Source: Prevotella sp. UBA2456
GTDB taxonomy: Bacteria > Bacteroidota > Bacteroidia > Bacteroidales > Bacteroidaceae
Assembly (NCBI GenBank): GCA_002342415.1
Contig: DDPY01000016.1
Coordinates: 36,875 to 100,874, forward strand
Reading direction: 5' to 3'
Length of the DNA stretch: 64,000 bases
This document shows, in pieces, positions 6,675 through 15,236 of the stretch (position 1 is its first letter; each line of letters begins with the position of its first letter). The notes below the pieces were generated by a model. The model saw nothing but the letters and a program-made list of their open reading frames with translations, had not been told where the DNA came from and ran no database searches. The position numbers and the translations under genes are program-made.

Positions 6675-9641
6675 ATGGACCAGACCCTAAGAACAATCAA
6701 ACCAGAAGCCACTGTCAACACGACGATGCGTGTCTCGACAAACCAGCCTGCTGCTGGCGATGCAACCATTCGGCCAAGTGATTCTTCGAAAAAAATATCT
6801 GGCGGGGATGTTGAGTTCCTGCTTAAAGGAAGAATCTATCGTAGTGTCAAGTGCCTGAGCGATAATTCTGGCGAAGCTCAAGTATTCCTGGTAGAAGGTG
6901 AGGAAGGCGAGCGAGTGCTGAAGATATACTATCCCAACTTCACCATCAAGAAGACCTTGATGCGCATCATCCAGAATATCAATATGGAGATGATCGTCAG
7001 GATAGACGACTATGGCAAGACGTACGTTGACGGTAAGAGTCGTGACTATGAACTGATGGAATATTTCCGGGGCAATACCTTGAACGAGTATGACCTTGAT
7101 GGCGATTTCAACCAGTTCCGCCGTATTGCCTTGCAGGCTGCAGCCGCTTTGGCATATTGCCATAACAACAATATTATCCACAAGGATATAAAACCCGGCA
7201 ATTTCTTTTTCCGCGACAAGAATCATAAAGAATTAGTGTTGGGAGATTTTGGCATATCCAGCGTGCTGGAATCTGACGAGAAACTACACCGTACCACTCA
7301 GGCCCGCACTCCAGTGTACGCTGCACCAGAGATGTATAATGATGTCATCGACGGTGAGGTGGAAATTACGCCTGCGGTTGATTTCTATTCGTTGGGTATC
7401 ACGCTGATGACCCTCTGGCTGGGCGAGAACCCGCTGAACCAGAACGAGCGCGTGATGATGCGCAAGAAGAATGAGGGCCGACTGCCTCGTATCAACGAGC
7501 TGCCCGACAGGGTAAAGATGATCGTTCAGGGACTCACGGCTGTCAATCCCCAGTCACGTTGGGGCTACGACGAAGTGGAGCGCTGGTTCTTGGGTGAGAA
7601 TGTGAAAATTGACCTGTCGTCGCCTATCCTGAAGTATCGTAGCTTTATTGTCGACCCTGAGCGTAACCTGGTGGCAGATAACGTGCATGAGCTCATCCCA
7701 CTACTTGTGGACAATGAGCGTCTGGCTATCAACTATCTGTACAATGGGCGCATAGCAGGCTGGTTGGAACAATGTGGCAATGTAAAGCTCAGCTCAGCAG
7801 TAAAGGATATCGTTGTCAACCGATACCCGGCTGACCAGAAGGCAGGCTTGATGGCTGCTGTCTATGTGATGGAACCCACCTATCCCTATAAGGATGTCAG
7901 GGGTAATCTCTGCGACGATGTCCATAGCGTGGCTATTTCCGTCTTGAGCTATCAGGAGGAGTATGCCATCGTGCTCTCCAATCCCAATGACACCATCTAT
8001 CTCTATTTGGAGTCGCACACGAAGGCAGACATCAATCGGCTGAGGTCTTATTTCTCTGCAGAGAGTAAGATGGAAAAGCGTGTTGCCATTCTCAAGCTGG
8101 CCTACGAGATAGACCCGGAGATACCTTTCCTGGGCAAGTATCCGTCCTCGTCATTGTCAGAGATTGTACGTTCCTTCGGTTATGAAGAATGTACGGACGA
8201 CGAATGGCTAAGCTTGAGCGACGGGCGACTGCTTTCGTGGATGTATAGCCACGAGGACCGCATGGCCTGTGAAGCCCTGCGTATCATGACCAACGGGAAG
8301 AAGCCCACGAAGTCGCTGGGATATAAGGTGCTCTATAATATCGATCGTGAGGTAGCCTTCGACCTGAAGGATGCCGACACCCCCTATAAGGTTGGAGAGG
8401 TGTTGCGCGAGGACCTGAAGAAATGGCAGAATTTGAAGGATAGTGAGTACACAGAACGTGTGGCTGACTATAGTGACCCCGAAGGGCGCTTCTTCTATTT
8501 TGCCCAGTTGCACGGATGGTTTGAGCAAATCAGCGACGCACGAGCCTGCTTCGACTTGAAAAGCGATGAGAACAAGGAGCGCTTAGGGGCTTACGATTTG
8601 CGTACTGCAGCCTATCGTTTCTGTCGCATACTGGGGGTTACGCCTACCTATCTGCTCGACGACGGCACTGAGCTGAAGTCTGGCTCAAACATCGACACGC
8701 ATCTCTATCGCTCACAGCTGCTTACTGCTATCAGGCAAGGCTCCTTGTGCCAATGGATGTCAGTCTTTTATCATGAAGACCCGACCCAGGAATTCAGTGA
8801 GCAATATAGTTACGAGCGCAAACTGGAAGAATGGATTATCAGTCTGGGCGATATAGATCCGAAACAGCCATACTTCAAGCGCTTTGGCACAGCCAAGGAA
8901 GAAACGGCGCAGAAGTATAAGGAAGTGCGCATGGGTTATCATCGTGCCAAGGCCAAGGAGGTGCGCTGGCGCTATACTTTCTATGGTCTGTGTGCATTAT
9001 GGATGGTATTGCTTTTAGTATGTGGCATCTCCGAAACAGGCCGCGACTATATATTCCATCACCCCATGATGACTATCGGATTACCCGTAGGAGGTGTGAC
9101 TGCCGTCATCGTCGGCCTGCGTGCCTACTTCCGAGGATACGGATTTGTGATGTCCAGCCTGTGGGGACTGTTAGGTCTGCTGTCTTCTTGGATTCCTATC
9201 ACCATCCTGCGGACAGTCAACGAGGCTTCACCCAGCCTGTTTATTCCTGCTGCCATCATTATTACCTTAATATATATGGCCATCTGTCATGTGACTGACT
9301 TCCGCAGCGACTCCAAGGGTGACAATCAGTTGATCAATGAAGTGATGGAGGACGATATCAAGTCGACACTTCTGGAACCGTTATATTATACCTTCAAGCA
9401 GAAGTCTTTCCGCTTTAAGGGCTCAAAGTTTGGAATGCTTGACGATGTAACCAATCAGGTACGCTCCATCAGTGGCGAGTCTGTACTACATTATATATTA
9501 TGGAGTATCATGGTAGGTGTACTCTTAATGGAGATGATAGTCTTCAGTCCGAAGCTGCTGAATTATCCGAATCCTGATTCAGATAATATAAAGGTGAGTC
9601 CAACAGATGTGGTAGAACAAATACAAAAGGACGTAGAATGA
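6675..9641 (+). CDS. Membrane-associated Hanks-type Ser/Thr protein kinase
   Basis: 988 residues. The kinase domain covers about 50-310: ATP-binding Lys83 (VLKIYYP), catalytic loop HKDIKPGNF with Asp171 and Asn176, DFG with Asp191, and the APE motif (YAAPE); all catalytic residues are intact. A long middle region (about 320-760) has no recognised motif. The C-terminal quarter is hydrophobic with about five predicted membrane helices (four between 768 and 875, one near 945-965), so the kinase is anchored at the inner membrane through its C-terminus, the reverse of the PknB layout. There are no PASTA repeats. It lies in an operon with a PP2C phosphatase and an FHA protein, which should respectively reverse and read its phosphorylation. 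Substrates are unknown. Confidence 0.88.
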   Translation: MDQTLRTIKPEATVNTTMRVSTNQPAAGDATIRPSDSSKKISGGDVEFLLKGRIYRSVKCLSDNSGEAQVFLVEGEEGERVLKIYYPNFTIKKTLMRIIQNINMEMIVRIDDYGKTYVDGKSRDYELMEYFRGNTLNEYDLDGDFNQFRRIALQAAAALAYCHNNNIIHKDIKPGNFFFRDKNHKELVLGDFGISSVLESDEKLHRTTQARTPVYAAPEMYNDVIDGEVEITPAVDFYSLGITLMTLWLGENPLNQNERVMMRKKNEGRLPRINELPDRVKMIVQGLTAVNPQSRWGYDEVERWFLGENVKIDLSSPILKYRSFIVDPERNLVADNVHELIPLLVDNERLAINYLYNGRIAGWLEQCGNVKLSSAVKDIVVNRYPADQKAGLMAAVYVMEPTYPYKDVRGNLCDDVHSVAISVLSYQEEYAIVLSNPNDTIYLYLESHTKADINRLRSYFSAESKMEKRVAILKLAYEIDPEIPFLGKYPSSSLSEIVRSFGYEECTDDEWLSLSDGRLLSWMYSHEDRMACEALRIMTNGKKPTKSLGYKVLYNIDREVAFDLKDADTPYKVGEVLREDLKKWQNLKDSEYTERVADYSDPEGRFFYFAQLHGWFEQISDARACFDLKSDENKERLGAYDLRTAAYRFCRILGVTPTYLLDDGTELKSGSNIDTHLYRSQLLTAIRQGSLCQWMSVFYHEDPTQEFSEQYSYERKLEEWIISLGDIDPKQPYFKRFGTAKEETAQKYKEVRMGYHRAKAKEVRWRYTFYGLCALWMVLLLVCGISETGRDYIFHHPMMTIGLPVGGVTAVIVGLRAYFRGYGFVMSSLWGLLGLLSSWIPITILRTVNEASPSLFIPAAIIITLIYMAICHVTDFRSDSKGDNQLINEVMEDDIKSTLLEPLYYTFKQKSFRFKGSKFGMLDDVTNQVRSISGESVLHYILWSIMVGVLLMEMIVFSPKLLNYPNPDSDNIKVSPTDVVEQIQKDVE

Positions 9642-9642
9642 T

Positions 9643-12600
9643 ATGATATGTGAGCATTGCCATAAAGAAAACCGATCGATAGCCAAGTTCTGCAAATGGT
9701 GCGGCCAGCCGCTCGTCTCGCAGAACGTGCTGGACCGTATGGTTGGGCTTGACGATGTGAAGCAACAGCTGAAAACGGTTGTGGATACTTATACCTATTT
9801 ACATTCGCGTAAGGACATCATGAATGTACGCTTGAGTGTAAACACTATTATTATAGGTGAGACGGGTACAGGTAAGACAGCACTGGCAGAGGTGATACGC
9901 GACTATTTCTATCAGCATAAGATTATCGACAAGCCCAAACTGACAATGGTCGATGCCGTCGACTATCAGCGGTTTGTCGACAAGTGGGATGATAATGTCA
10001 AGAATGCCAAAGGCGGTATCCTCTTCTTCGATAACGTTCAGAAGCTATTGCCCGACCGTTATTCCAACCAGGTCAATCCCCTCGATAAGCTTTTTGTCGA
10101 AATGGATAAATGGGACGAGAATCCCATCGTGATGATAGCAGGTCTGCCCAAAGGTCTGGACGACTTCCTGACAGCCAACCCGGCAGCCCAGAACCGATTC
10201 AAATATACCTTCCGGCTGCCTACTCCTGGTTACCAGGAGCTCTGCGACATCTGTAAGATGGAGCTGAGGACCAAGTATGGCATAGCAGCCTATACACCAG
10301 AAGCAGAGCATAAGCTGTCGCGCTTCTTCCAATATCAGGTCAAGATCAAGGACGACACCTTTGGCTATGCCCATGTGGCAGTGAAGACGGCAGAAGACAT
10401 CTTTACCTCTTTTATCAGTCGCGGCACCAATGCCGTGATGGTGGAAGAGCAGGACATCAGGGGCTATGTTCCTGAAGAGCGCTCGTTGGAGGACATTCTT
10501 GCCGACCTCGACCGCTATATCGGTATGGACGAGGTGAAGAAGGCTGTCCGCGAGATTGCCTTTACGGTGCATAACAGTGTGCAGCGTGCCCAGCGTGGTC
10601 TGGGCGAGCAGGAGAAAGCCGGCATCCATATTGTGCTGACGGGTAATCCAGGTACAGGTAAGACGACGATTGCCCGCAAGCTTGGAGAGATATTAGAGGC
10701 CATAGGTTATCTTGACAGCGGACATGTTGTTGAGGTAGACCGCTCCAAGATGGTGAGCCCCTATCAAGGCGAGACGCCAAAGGTGGTCGACCGCTTGTGC
10801 GACAAGGCGATGGGTGGCATCCTGTTTGTCGACGAGGCCTATACGCTGGCTCCCGTCAATCAGGGAGGCGATCGCGACCAGCAAGGTGCGCAGGCTTTGG
10901 AGCAGCTGATGAAGCGCATGGAGGACGACAGAGGAAAGTTTGTCGTCATTGCTGCCGGCTATCGACAGGAGATGGACAACCTCTTCCGCATCAATCCTGG
11001 AGTCAGAAGCCGTTTCAGCTACTTCCTGAATATAGACGACTATACGCCCGACCAGCTGTTCCAGATTATGCAGGTCTTCGCCAAAGAGAAGAAATATATC
11101 TTCACCAAGGAGGCAGAGGAGTTGGCGCTGAAGATGATTACCGAGCTGTACAACTCGCGCGACAAGGATTTTGCCAATGGCCGCACTATGCGTCAGCTGT
11201 TCGACAAGATCTGTTCCAAGCAGGCAGAGCGCCTGCAGAAGGGCGACATGGCTACGCTGACTAATGAGCAGATGATGTCTATCGACGTAGCGGATATTCC
11301 CTACGAGGCTCCCAAGGCCGTCGATTATACCGAGTGTCTTGCCAAGCTCAATGGTATGGTGGGACTGGCTGGAGTCAAGAAGGAGATTTCTAATTTGGCA
11401 GCCTTCCTCAACCTCCAGATTCGTCGGGGAGAAGCCAATACGTTCCAAGGCAAGCATTATGTGTTTACAGGTAATCCGGGTACGGGTAAGACGACGGTAG
11501 CCCGTATTATGGCAGACGTGTTCCGTACGCTGGGCATCTTGTCAAGAGGACAGCTTATCGAGGCCGACCGCAGCAAACTCGTGGCGGGATTCTCTGGTCA
11601 GACAGCCATCAAGACCAACCAGCTCATCGACTCTGCAATGGGTGGTGTGCTGTTTATCGACGAGGCCTATACCCTGAAGTCGGGCGACAACGACAGCTTT
11701 GGCGGTGAGGCTATCGACACCCTGCTGAAACGCCTGGAAGACGATCGCGGTAAGTTTATCTGCATCGTGGCCGGTTATACCGACCAGATGCACGACTTCA
11801 TCGATACCAATCCAGGACTGAAGAGCCGTTTCACACAGACCATTCATTTTGACGACTATACACCCGATGAACTCACTGAGATCTTCATCAATTTGGCAAA
11901 GGGCAAGAACTTTACCGTTGATGACGATACCAGAGGGGCCGTTCATCGTCAGTTTGAACAGCTCTATCTGCGCCGCGACAAGAACTTCGGCAATGCCCGC
12001 GAGGCACGCCGCATCTTCGACCAGGCAGTAGAGAAGCAGAGCCAGCGTCTGGTCAACGAGATGAACAATCCCGACTTCAACGAGGCTGATATGTATCGTA
12101 TCACTTCTGCCGACCTGCCGATGGCTCAGAGCGAACAGGCCCGTCCGCTGGACGAGGTGCTCAACGAGCTCGACGACTTCATCGGCATGCGCTCTGTCAA
12201 GAATATGATCCGTCGTCTGGCCGTGCAGAGCATGTTTATGAAACAGCGTGCCGCTGCCGGTGCCGGCAAGGTGCAGCAGATGTCCATGAACTTCATCCTG
12301 ACAGGTAATCCGGGTACGGGTAAGACCTCTATCGCCCGCAAGATGGGTGAGATTCTGCAGGCTATGGAGATACTGCCCACCAGTCGCGTCATCGAGGCCA
12401 GTCGGGCCACGCTTGTAGGCAAGTATATGGGCGAGACTCCCAAGATCGTCAACAATATGTGCGACAAGGCGATGGGCGGCATCCTGTTTATCGACGAGGC
12501 CTATACCTTGTCCTCCGAGAACGACCAATACGGCAAAGAGGCTATTGACACGCTGATGAAGCGGATGGAGGACGATCGTGGTAAATTTGTCGTGATAGCA

Positions 12601-12960
12601 GCAGGCTATAAGGATGAGATGGAAACATTCCTGGCTGTTAATCCCGGACTGGCCAGCCGCTTCACCCACAAGATGCATATTGACGACTATAACGAAGACG
12701 AGCTGCTGGCTATCTTCAAGAAGATGGCAAGCAAGGACAACTACAAGCTGTCGCCCGAGGCTGAGTTCAAGCTGATGGATCTCATCTGCCGTATTGTGGT
12801 CAACAAGAGCGATTCGTTTGGAAATGCCCGCGAGATGCGTAACATGCTGGATGCCACTATCCAGCAGCTCTCGATGCGTGTCAGTCAGATGCCGCAGTCG
12901 GAAGTGACGCAAGAGACTTATCAATTGATTTTGCCAGAAGATATTAAAGAAACACTATGA
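9643..12960 (+). CDS. Zinc-ribbon protein with four CbxX/SpoVK-type AAA+ modules
   Basis: 1105 residues. An N-terminal zinc ribbon (Cys3, Cys6, Cys17, Cys20) is followed by four AAA+ modules of about 275 residues, with Walker A motifs at residues 72 (GETGTGKT), 334, 610 and 888 (GNPGTGKT each). Modules 2-4 have Walker B FVDEAYTL or FIDEAYTL and the arginine-rich sensor region (NPGxxSRF) typical of CbbX, SpoVK and EccA. In module 1 Walker B reads FFDN, lacking the catalytic Glu, so it probably binds but does not hydrolyse ATP. Proteins of this family remodel partner proteins as hexamers; here four subunits are fused. It starts 1 bp after the kinase stop and overlaps the FHA gene by 4 bp (ATGA), implying coupled translation. 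Confidence 0.88.
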   Translation: MICEHCHKENRSIAKFCKWCGQPLVSQNVLDRMVGLDDVKQQLKTVVDTYTYLHSRKDIMNVRLSVNTIIIGETGTGKTALAEVIRDYFYQHKIIDKPKLTMVDAVDYQRFVDKWDDNVKNAKGGILFFDNVQKLLPDRYSNQVNPLDKLFVEMDKWDENPIVMIAGLPKGLDDFLTANPAAQNRFKYTFRLPTPGYQELCDICKMELRTKYGIAAYTPEAEHKLSRFFQYQVKIKDDTFGYAHVAVKTAEDIFTSFISRGTNAVMVEEQDIRGYVPEERSLEDILADLDRYIGMDEVKKAVREIAFTVHNSVQRAQRGLGEQEKAGIHIVLTGNPGTGKTTIARKLGEILEAIGYLDSGHVVEVDRSKMVSPYQGETPKVVDRLCDKAMGGILFVDEAYTLAPVNQGGDRDQQGAQALEQLMKRMEDDRGKFVVIAAGYRQEMDNLFRINPGVRSRFSYFLNIDDYTPDQLFQIMQVFAKEKKYIFTKEAEELALKMITELYNSRDKDFANGRTMRQLFDKICSKQAERLQKGDMATLTNEQMMSIDVADIPYEAPKAVDYTECLAKLNGMVGLAGVKKEISNLAAFLNLQIRRGEANTFQGKHYVFTGNPGTGKTTVARIMADVFRTLGILSRGQLIEADRSKLVAGFSGQTAIKTNQLIDSAMGGVLFIDEAYTLKSGDNDSFGGEAIDTLLKRLEDDRGKFICIVAGYTDQMHDFIDTNPGLKSRFTQTIHFDDYTPDELTEIFINLAKGKNFTVDDDTRGAVHRQFEQLYLRRDKNFGNAREARRIFDQAVEKQSQRLVNEMNNPDFNEADMYRITSADLPMAQSEQARPLDEVLNELDDFIGMRSVKNMIRRLAVQSMFMKQRAAAGAGKVQQMSMNFILTGNPGTGKTSIARKMGEILQAMEILPTSRVIEASRATLVGKYMGETPKIVNNMCDKAMGGILFIDEAYTLSSENDQYGKEAIDTLMKRMEDDRGKFVVIAAGYKDEMETFLAVNPGLASRFTHKMHIDDYNEDELLAIFKKMASKDNYKLSPEAEFKLMDLICRIVVNKSDSFGNAREMRNMLDATIQQLSMRVSQMPQSEVTQETYQLILPEDIKETL

Positions 12961-13532
12961 TAATTTGTCCAAGTTGTAAAGAAGAGATAGAAGACGATTC
13001 ACACTTTTGCGACCAGTGTGGACAGGAATTGGTCTATTGCAGCAGTTGCGGGCGCGTCGGCATGGGGCGCCGTTGCACCTATTGCGGCGGACTGATGATC
13101 AGTGCGGACGAACTGATTCAGAAGCGCCAGGAGCCCAAGCAGGTTTCCTCGCCCGTCAGCGTCAGCATGTCCTACAGCCAGATGTCGCAGCGGATGCCGG
13201 ACGGACCCTCTGCAGGATCGTCACCAGGCGGTGTTCCCACGCTGACCCTCTATAATCCCAGTCTCGACATCCGCATGGTAGGCATGAACGGGGCTATTAT
13301 TGGTCGCCGTCAGGGGCCGTATGCTCAGCAGCTGGAGAGCCACATGTATATCTCGGGTGTTCATGCCCAGCTTATTTACAAGCCTGATGCAGGGTGGTGT
13401 ATTATAGACAAGCATTCGTCCAATGGAACGAAACTCAATCAGCGCGACTTGCAGCCTGATATCCCGATGTCTGTCAAGAGTGGCGACATTGTGACATTAG
13501 CCAACGTGAATCTGCAAGTCAGCGTGAATTAA
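12957..13532 (+). CDS. Zinc-ribbon/FHA domain protein
   Basis: 191 residues. Two short zinc ribbons (CPSCKEEI..CDQCG and CSSCG..CTYCG, residues 4-43) are joined by a Ser/Pro/Met-rich linker to a C-terminal FHA domain (about 98-191) with the phosphothreonine-binding residues in IIGRRQG, SGVHAQL and KHSSNGTKL. FHA domains dock onto phosphothreonine, so this is the likely reader of the kinase encoded two genes upstream, perhaps bridging it to the AAA protein. It overlaps the AAA gene by the ATGA junction; the phosphatase gene follows after 37 bp. Confidence 0.88.
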   Translation: MIICPSCKEEIEDDSHFCDQCGQELVYCSSCGRVGMGRRCTYCGGLMISADELIQKRQEPKQVSSPVSVSMSYSQMSQRMPDGPSAGSSPGGVPTLTLYNPSLDIRMVGMNGAIIGRRQGPYAQQLESHMYISGVHAQLIYKPDAGWCIIDKHSSNGTKLNQRDLQPDIPMSVKSGDIVTLANVNLQVSVN

Positions 13533-13569
13533 ATCATTTAAAGATAGTATTTAGGATAAAGATTTTCTT

Positions 13570-14316
13570 ATGAGCAGAATCGTGTTAACGGCTGCCAGCC
13601 GTGTAGGATGCGTAAGAAGTAACAATGAGGACATGGTCCTTGCCTACGACAAGTTTGTGCGTAGTGATGTATATGGAACAGAATTCATGACGGAGAACAT
13701 CGATCGCTTTGTCATTGCCTTGGCCGATGGCATGGGTGGTCATAATGCTGGCGAGGTGGCCAGTTCGGATGCACTGACCAACCTCAAGTTCTTTCTGGAA
13801 GACTTGCCAGCCAATCTTTCCTCAGGCGAGTTCAACGAGATGATGGTGGAGTGGCTGCATTCCGTCAACCAGATTATCGACTCCAAGGGGCATGTCAACC
13901 CGGAGATGGCCGAGATGGGGACTACGCTGGTAGCCGTCGTCTTCTATAACAAGAAGTATTATTGGCTCAACTGTGGTGACAGCCGCCTCTATCGTTTTCG
14001 CGACGGACAGCTTCAGCAGTTGTCGTCCGATCATTCTCTGAATAACCAGCAAGGCCAGAAGAAACATTCTAACATCATCACCAATTGTATAGGCGGTGGG
14101 TGTAAGAGTTCTTATCTAGACCTGTTTGACTTTACAGACGATTTTCTTTCTGGCGATGTCTATATGCTATGTTCCGACGGGTTGAACGATATGGTCAGTG
14201 ATGAGTCTATCGCTGCGCTGTTGTCCTCGGGAGCCAATGCCAATCAGCTTTGTCAGGCTGCCATTGAGGCAGGCGGATATGATAATGTTTCGGTATGTGT
14301 ATTTAAAGTTGAGTAA
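13570..14316 (+). CDS. PP2C-family Ser/Thr phosphatase
   Basis: 248 residues, about the length of bacterial Stp/PppA phosphatases. The metal-binding PP2C motifs are all visible: RSNNED (Asp21), ALADGMGGH (Asp53-Gly54), MGTTLVA, NCGDSRLYRF, SDGLNDM (Asp203) and GGYDNVS (Asp238-Asn239). It is soluble, with no signal peptide. It should remove phosphate from targets of the kinase in the same operon. The metA-family gene starts 2 bp after its stop and could be read from the same transcript. Confidence 0.92.
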   Translation: MSRIVLTAASRVGCVRSNNEDMVLAYDKFVRSDVYGTEFMTENIDRFVIALADGMGGHNAGEVASSDALTNLKFFLEDLPANLSSGEFNEMMVEWLHSVNQIIDSKGHVNPEMAEMGTTLVAVVFYNKKYYWLNCGDSRLYRFRDGQLQQLSSDHSLNNQQGQKKHSNIITNCIGGGCKSSYLDLFDFTDDFLSGDVYMLCSDGLNDMVSDESIAALLSSGANANQLCQAAIEAGGYDNVSVCVFKVE

Positions 14317-14318
14317 TT

Positions 14319-15236
14319 ATGCCTTTAAGATTGCCAGATAAGCTTCCTGCCATTGAACTGCTGAAGCAGGAGAACATCTTTGTGATGGACGACTCTCGTG
14401 CCCACATGCAGGATATTCGTCCCCTGCGCATTGCCATTCTTAATCTCATGCCGTTGAAGATTACCACGGAGACAGACCTCATCCGGCTATTGTCCAATAC
14501 CCCGTTGCAGTTGGAAATCAGCTTCATGAAGCTGAAGAGCCATACTCCCAAGAATACGCCCATCGAGCACATGATGATGTTCTATCGCGATTTCGAGGAG
14601 ATGAAACGTGAGAAATACGACGGCATGATTATCACGGGTGCTCCGGTGGAATCGTTCGCGTTTGAGGATGTCTACTACTGGCAGGAGATGACCGAGATTT
14701 TCGACTGGGCTCGCACCCATGTCACCAGCACCCTGTATATCTGTTGGGCTGCCCAGGCCGGACTCTACTATTATTATGGAGTTCCCAAATATCCTTTGCA
14801 GCGGAAGATGTTTGGTGTCTTCCCCCAGTATCCGCTCGAACCTCTGTTGCCCATCTTCAGAGGCTTCGACGACATCTTCCAGATGCCTCATAGCCGCCAT
14901 TCCGAAGTGCGCCGCGAGGATATTCTTGCCCGTCCGGAACTGACACTGATAGCCGAGTCGCCCGACTGTGGTGTCTCGATGGTGATGGCGCGCAATGGTC
15001 GCGAGTTTTTCATTACCGGGCACTTGGAGTATGCTCCCGACACGCTGGCTAAGGAATATTTCCGCGATAAGGATACCCGCGATGACGTAGACCTGCCGCT
15101 TCACTATTTCCGCGACGACAATCCTGCCAACGAGCCGCTGGTTTCCTGGCGAGCCCACGCCAACCTGCTCTATTCCAACTGGATCAACTATTACGTATAT
15201 CAGGAGACGCCTTACGATATCAATCAGATTCAATGA
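14319..15236 (+). CDS. metA: Homoserine O-acetyltransferase (MetA family, acetyl-CoA type)
   Basis: 305 residues, full length for the MetA family, which acylates homoserine in the first committed step of methionine synthesis. Catalytic residues by direct count: Cys142 (YICWAAQAG), His235 and Glu237 (TGHLEY). Residue 111 is Glu (TGAPVE); in characterised MetA enzymes Glu at this position goes with acetyl-CoA and Gly with succinyl-CoA, so the product is predicted to be O-acetylhomoserine, even though the family is usually named homoserine O-succinyltransferase. The metH gene for the last step lies about 22 kb downstream. The stop overlaps the start of the next gene (ATGA at 15233-15236). Confidence 0.93.
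   Translation: MPLRLPDKLPAIELLKQENIFVMDDSRAHMQDIRPLRIAILNLMPLKITTETDLIRLLSNTPLQLEISFMKLKSHTPKNTPIEHMMMFYRDFEEMKREKYDGMIITGAPVESFAFEDVYYWQEMTEIFDWARTHVTSTLYICWAAQAGLYYYYGVPKYPLQRKMFGVFPQYPLEPLLPIFRGFDDIFQMPHSRHSEVRREDILARPELTLIAESPDCGVSMVMARNGREFFITGHLEYAPDTLAKEYFRDKDTRDDVDLPLHYFRDDNPANEPLVSWRAHANLLYSNWINYYVYQETPYDINQIQ

Noticed and set aside
11542..12924. 460-codon minus-strand frame opposite the AAA gene
   Set aside because: Antisense shadow of a strongly biased coding sequence, composition without domain motifs.
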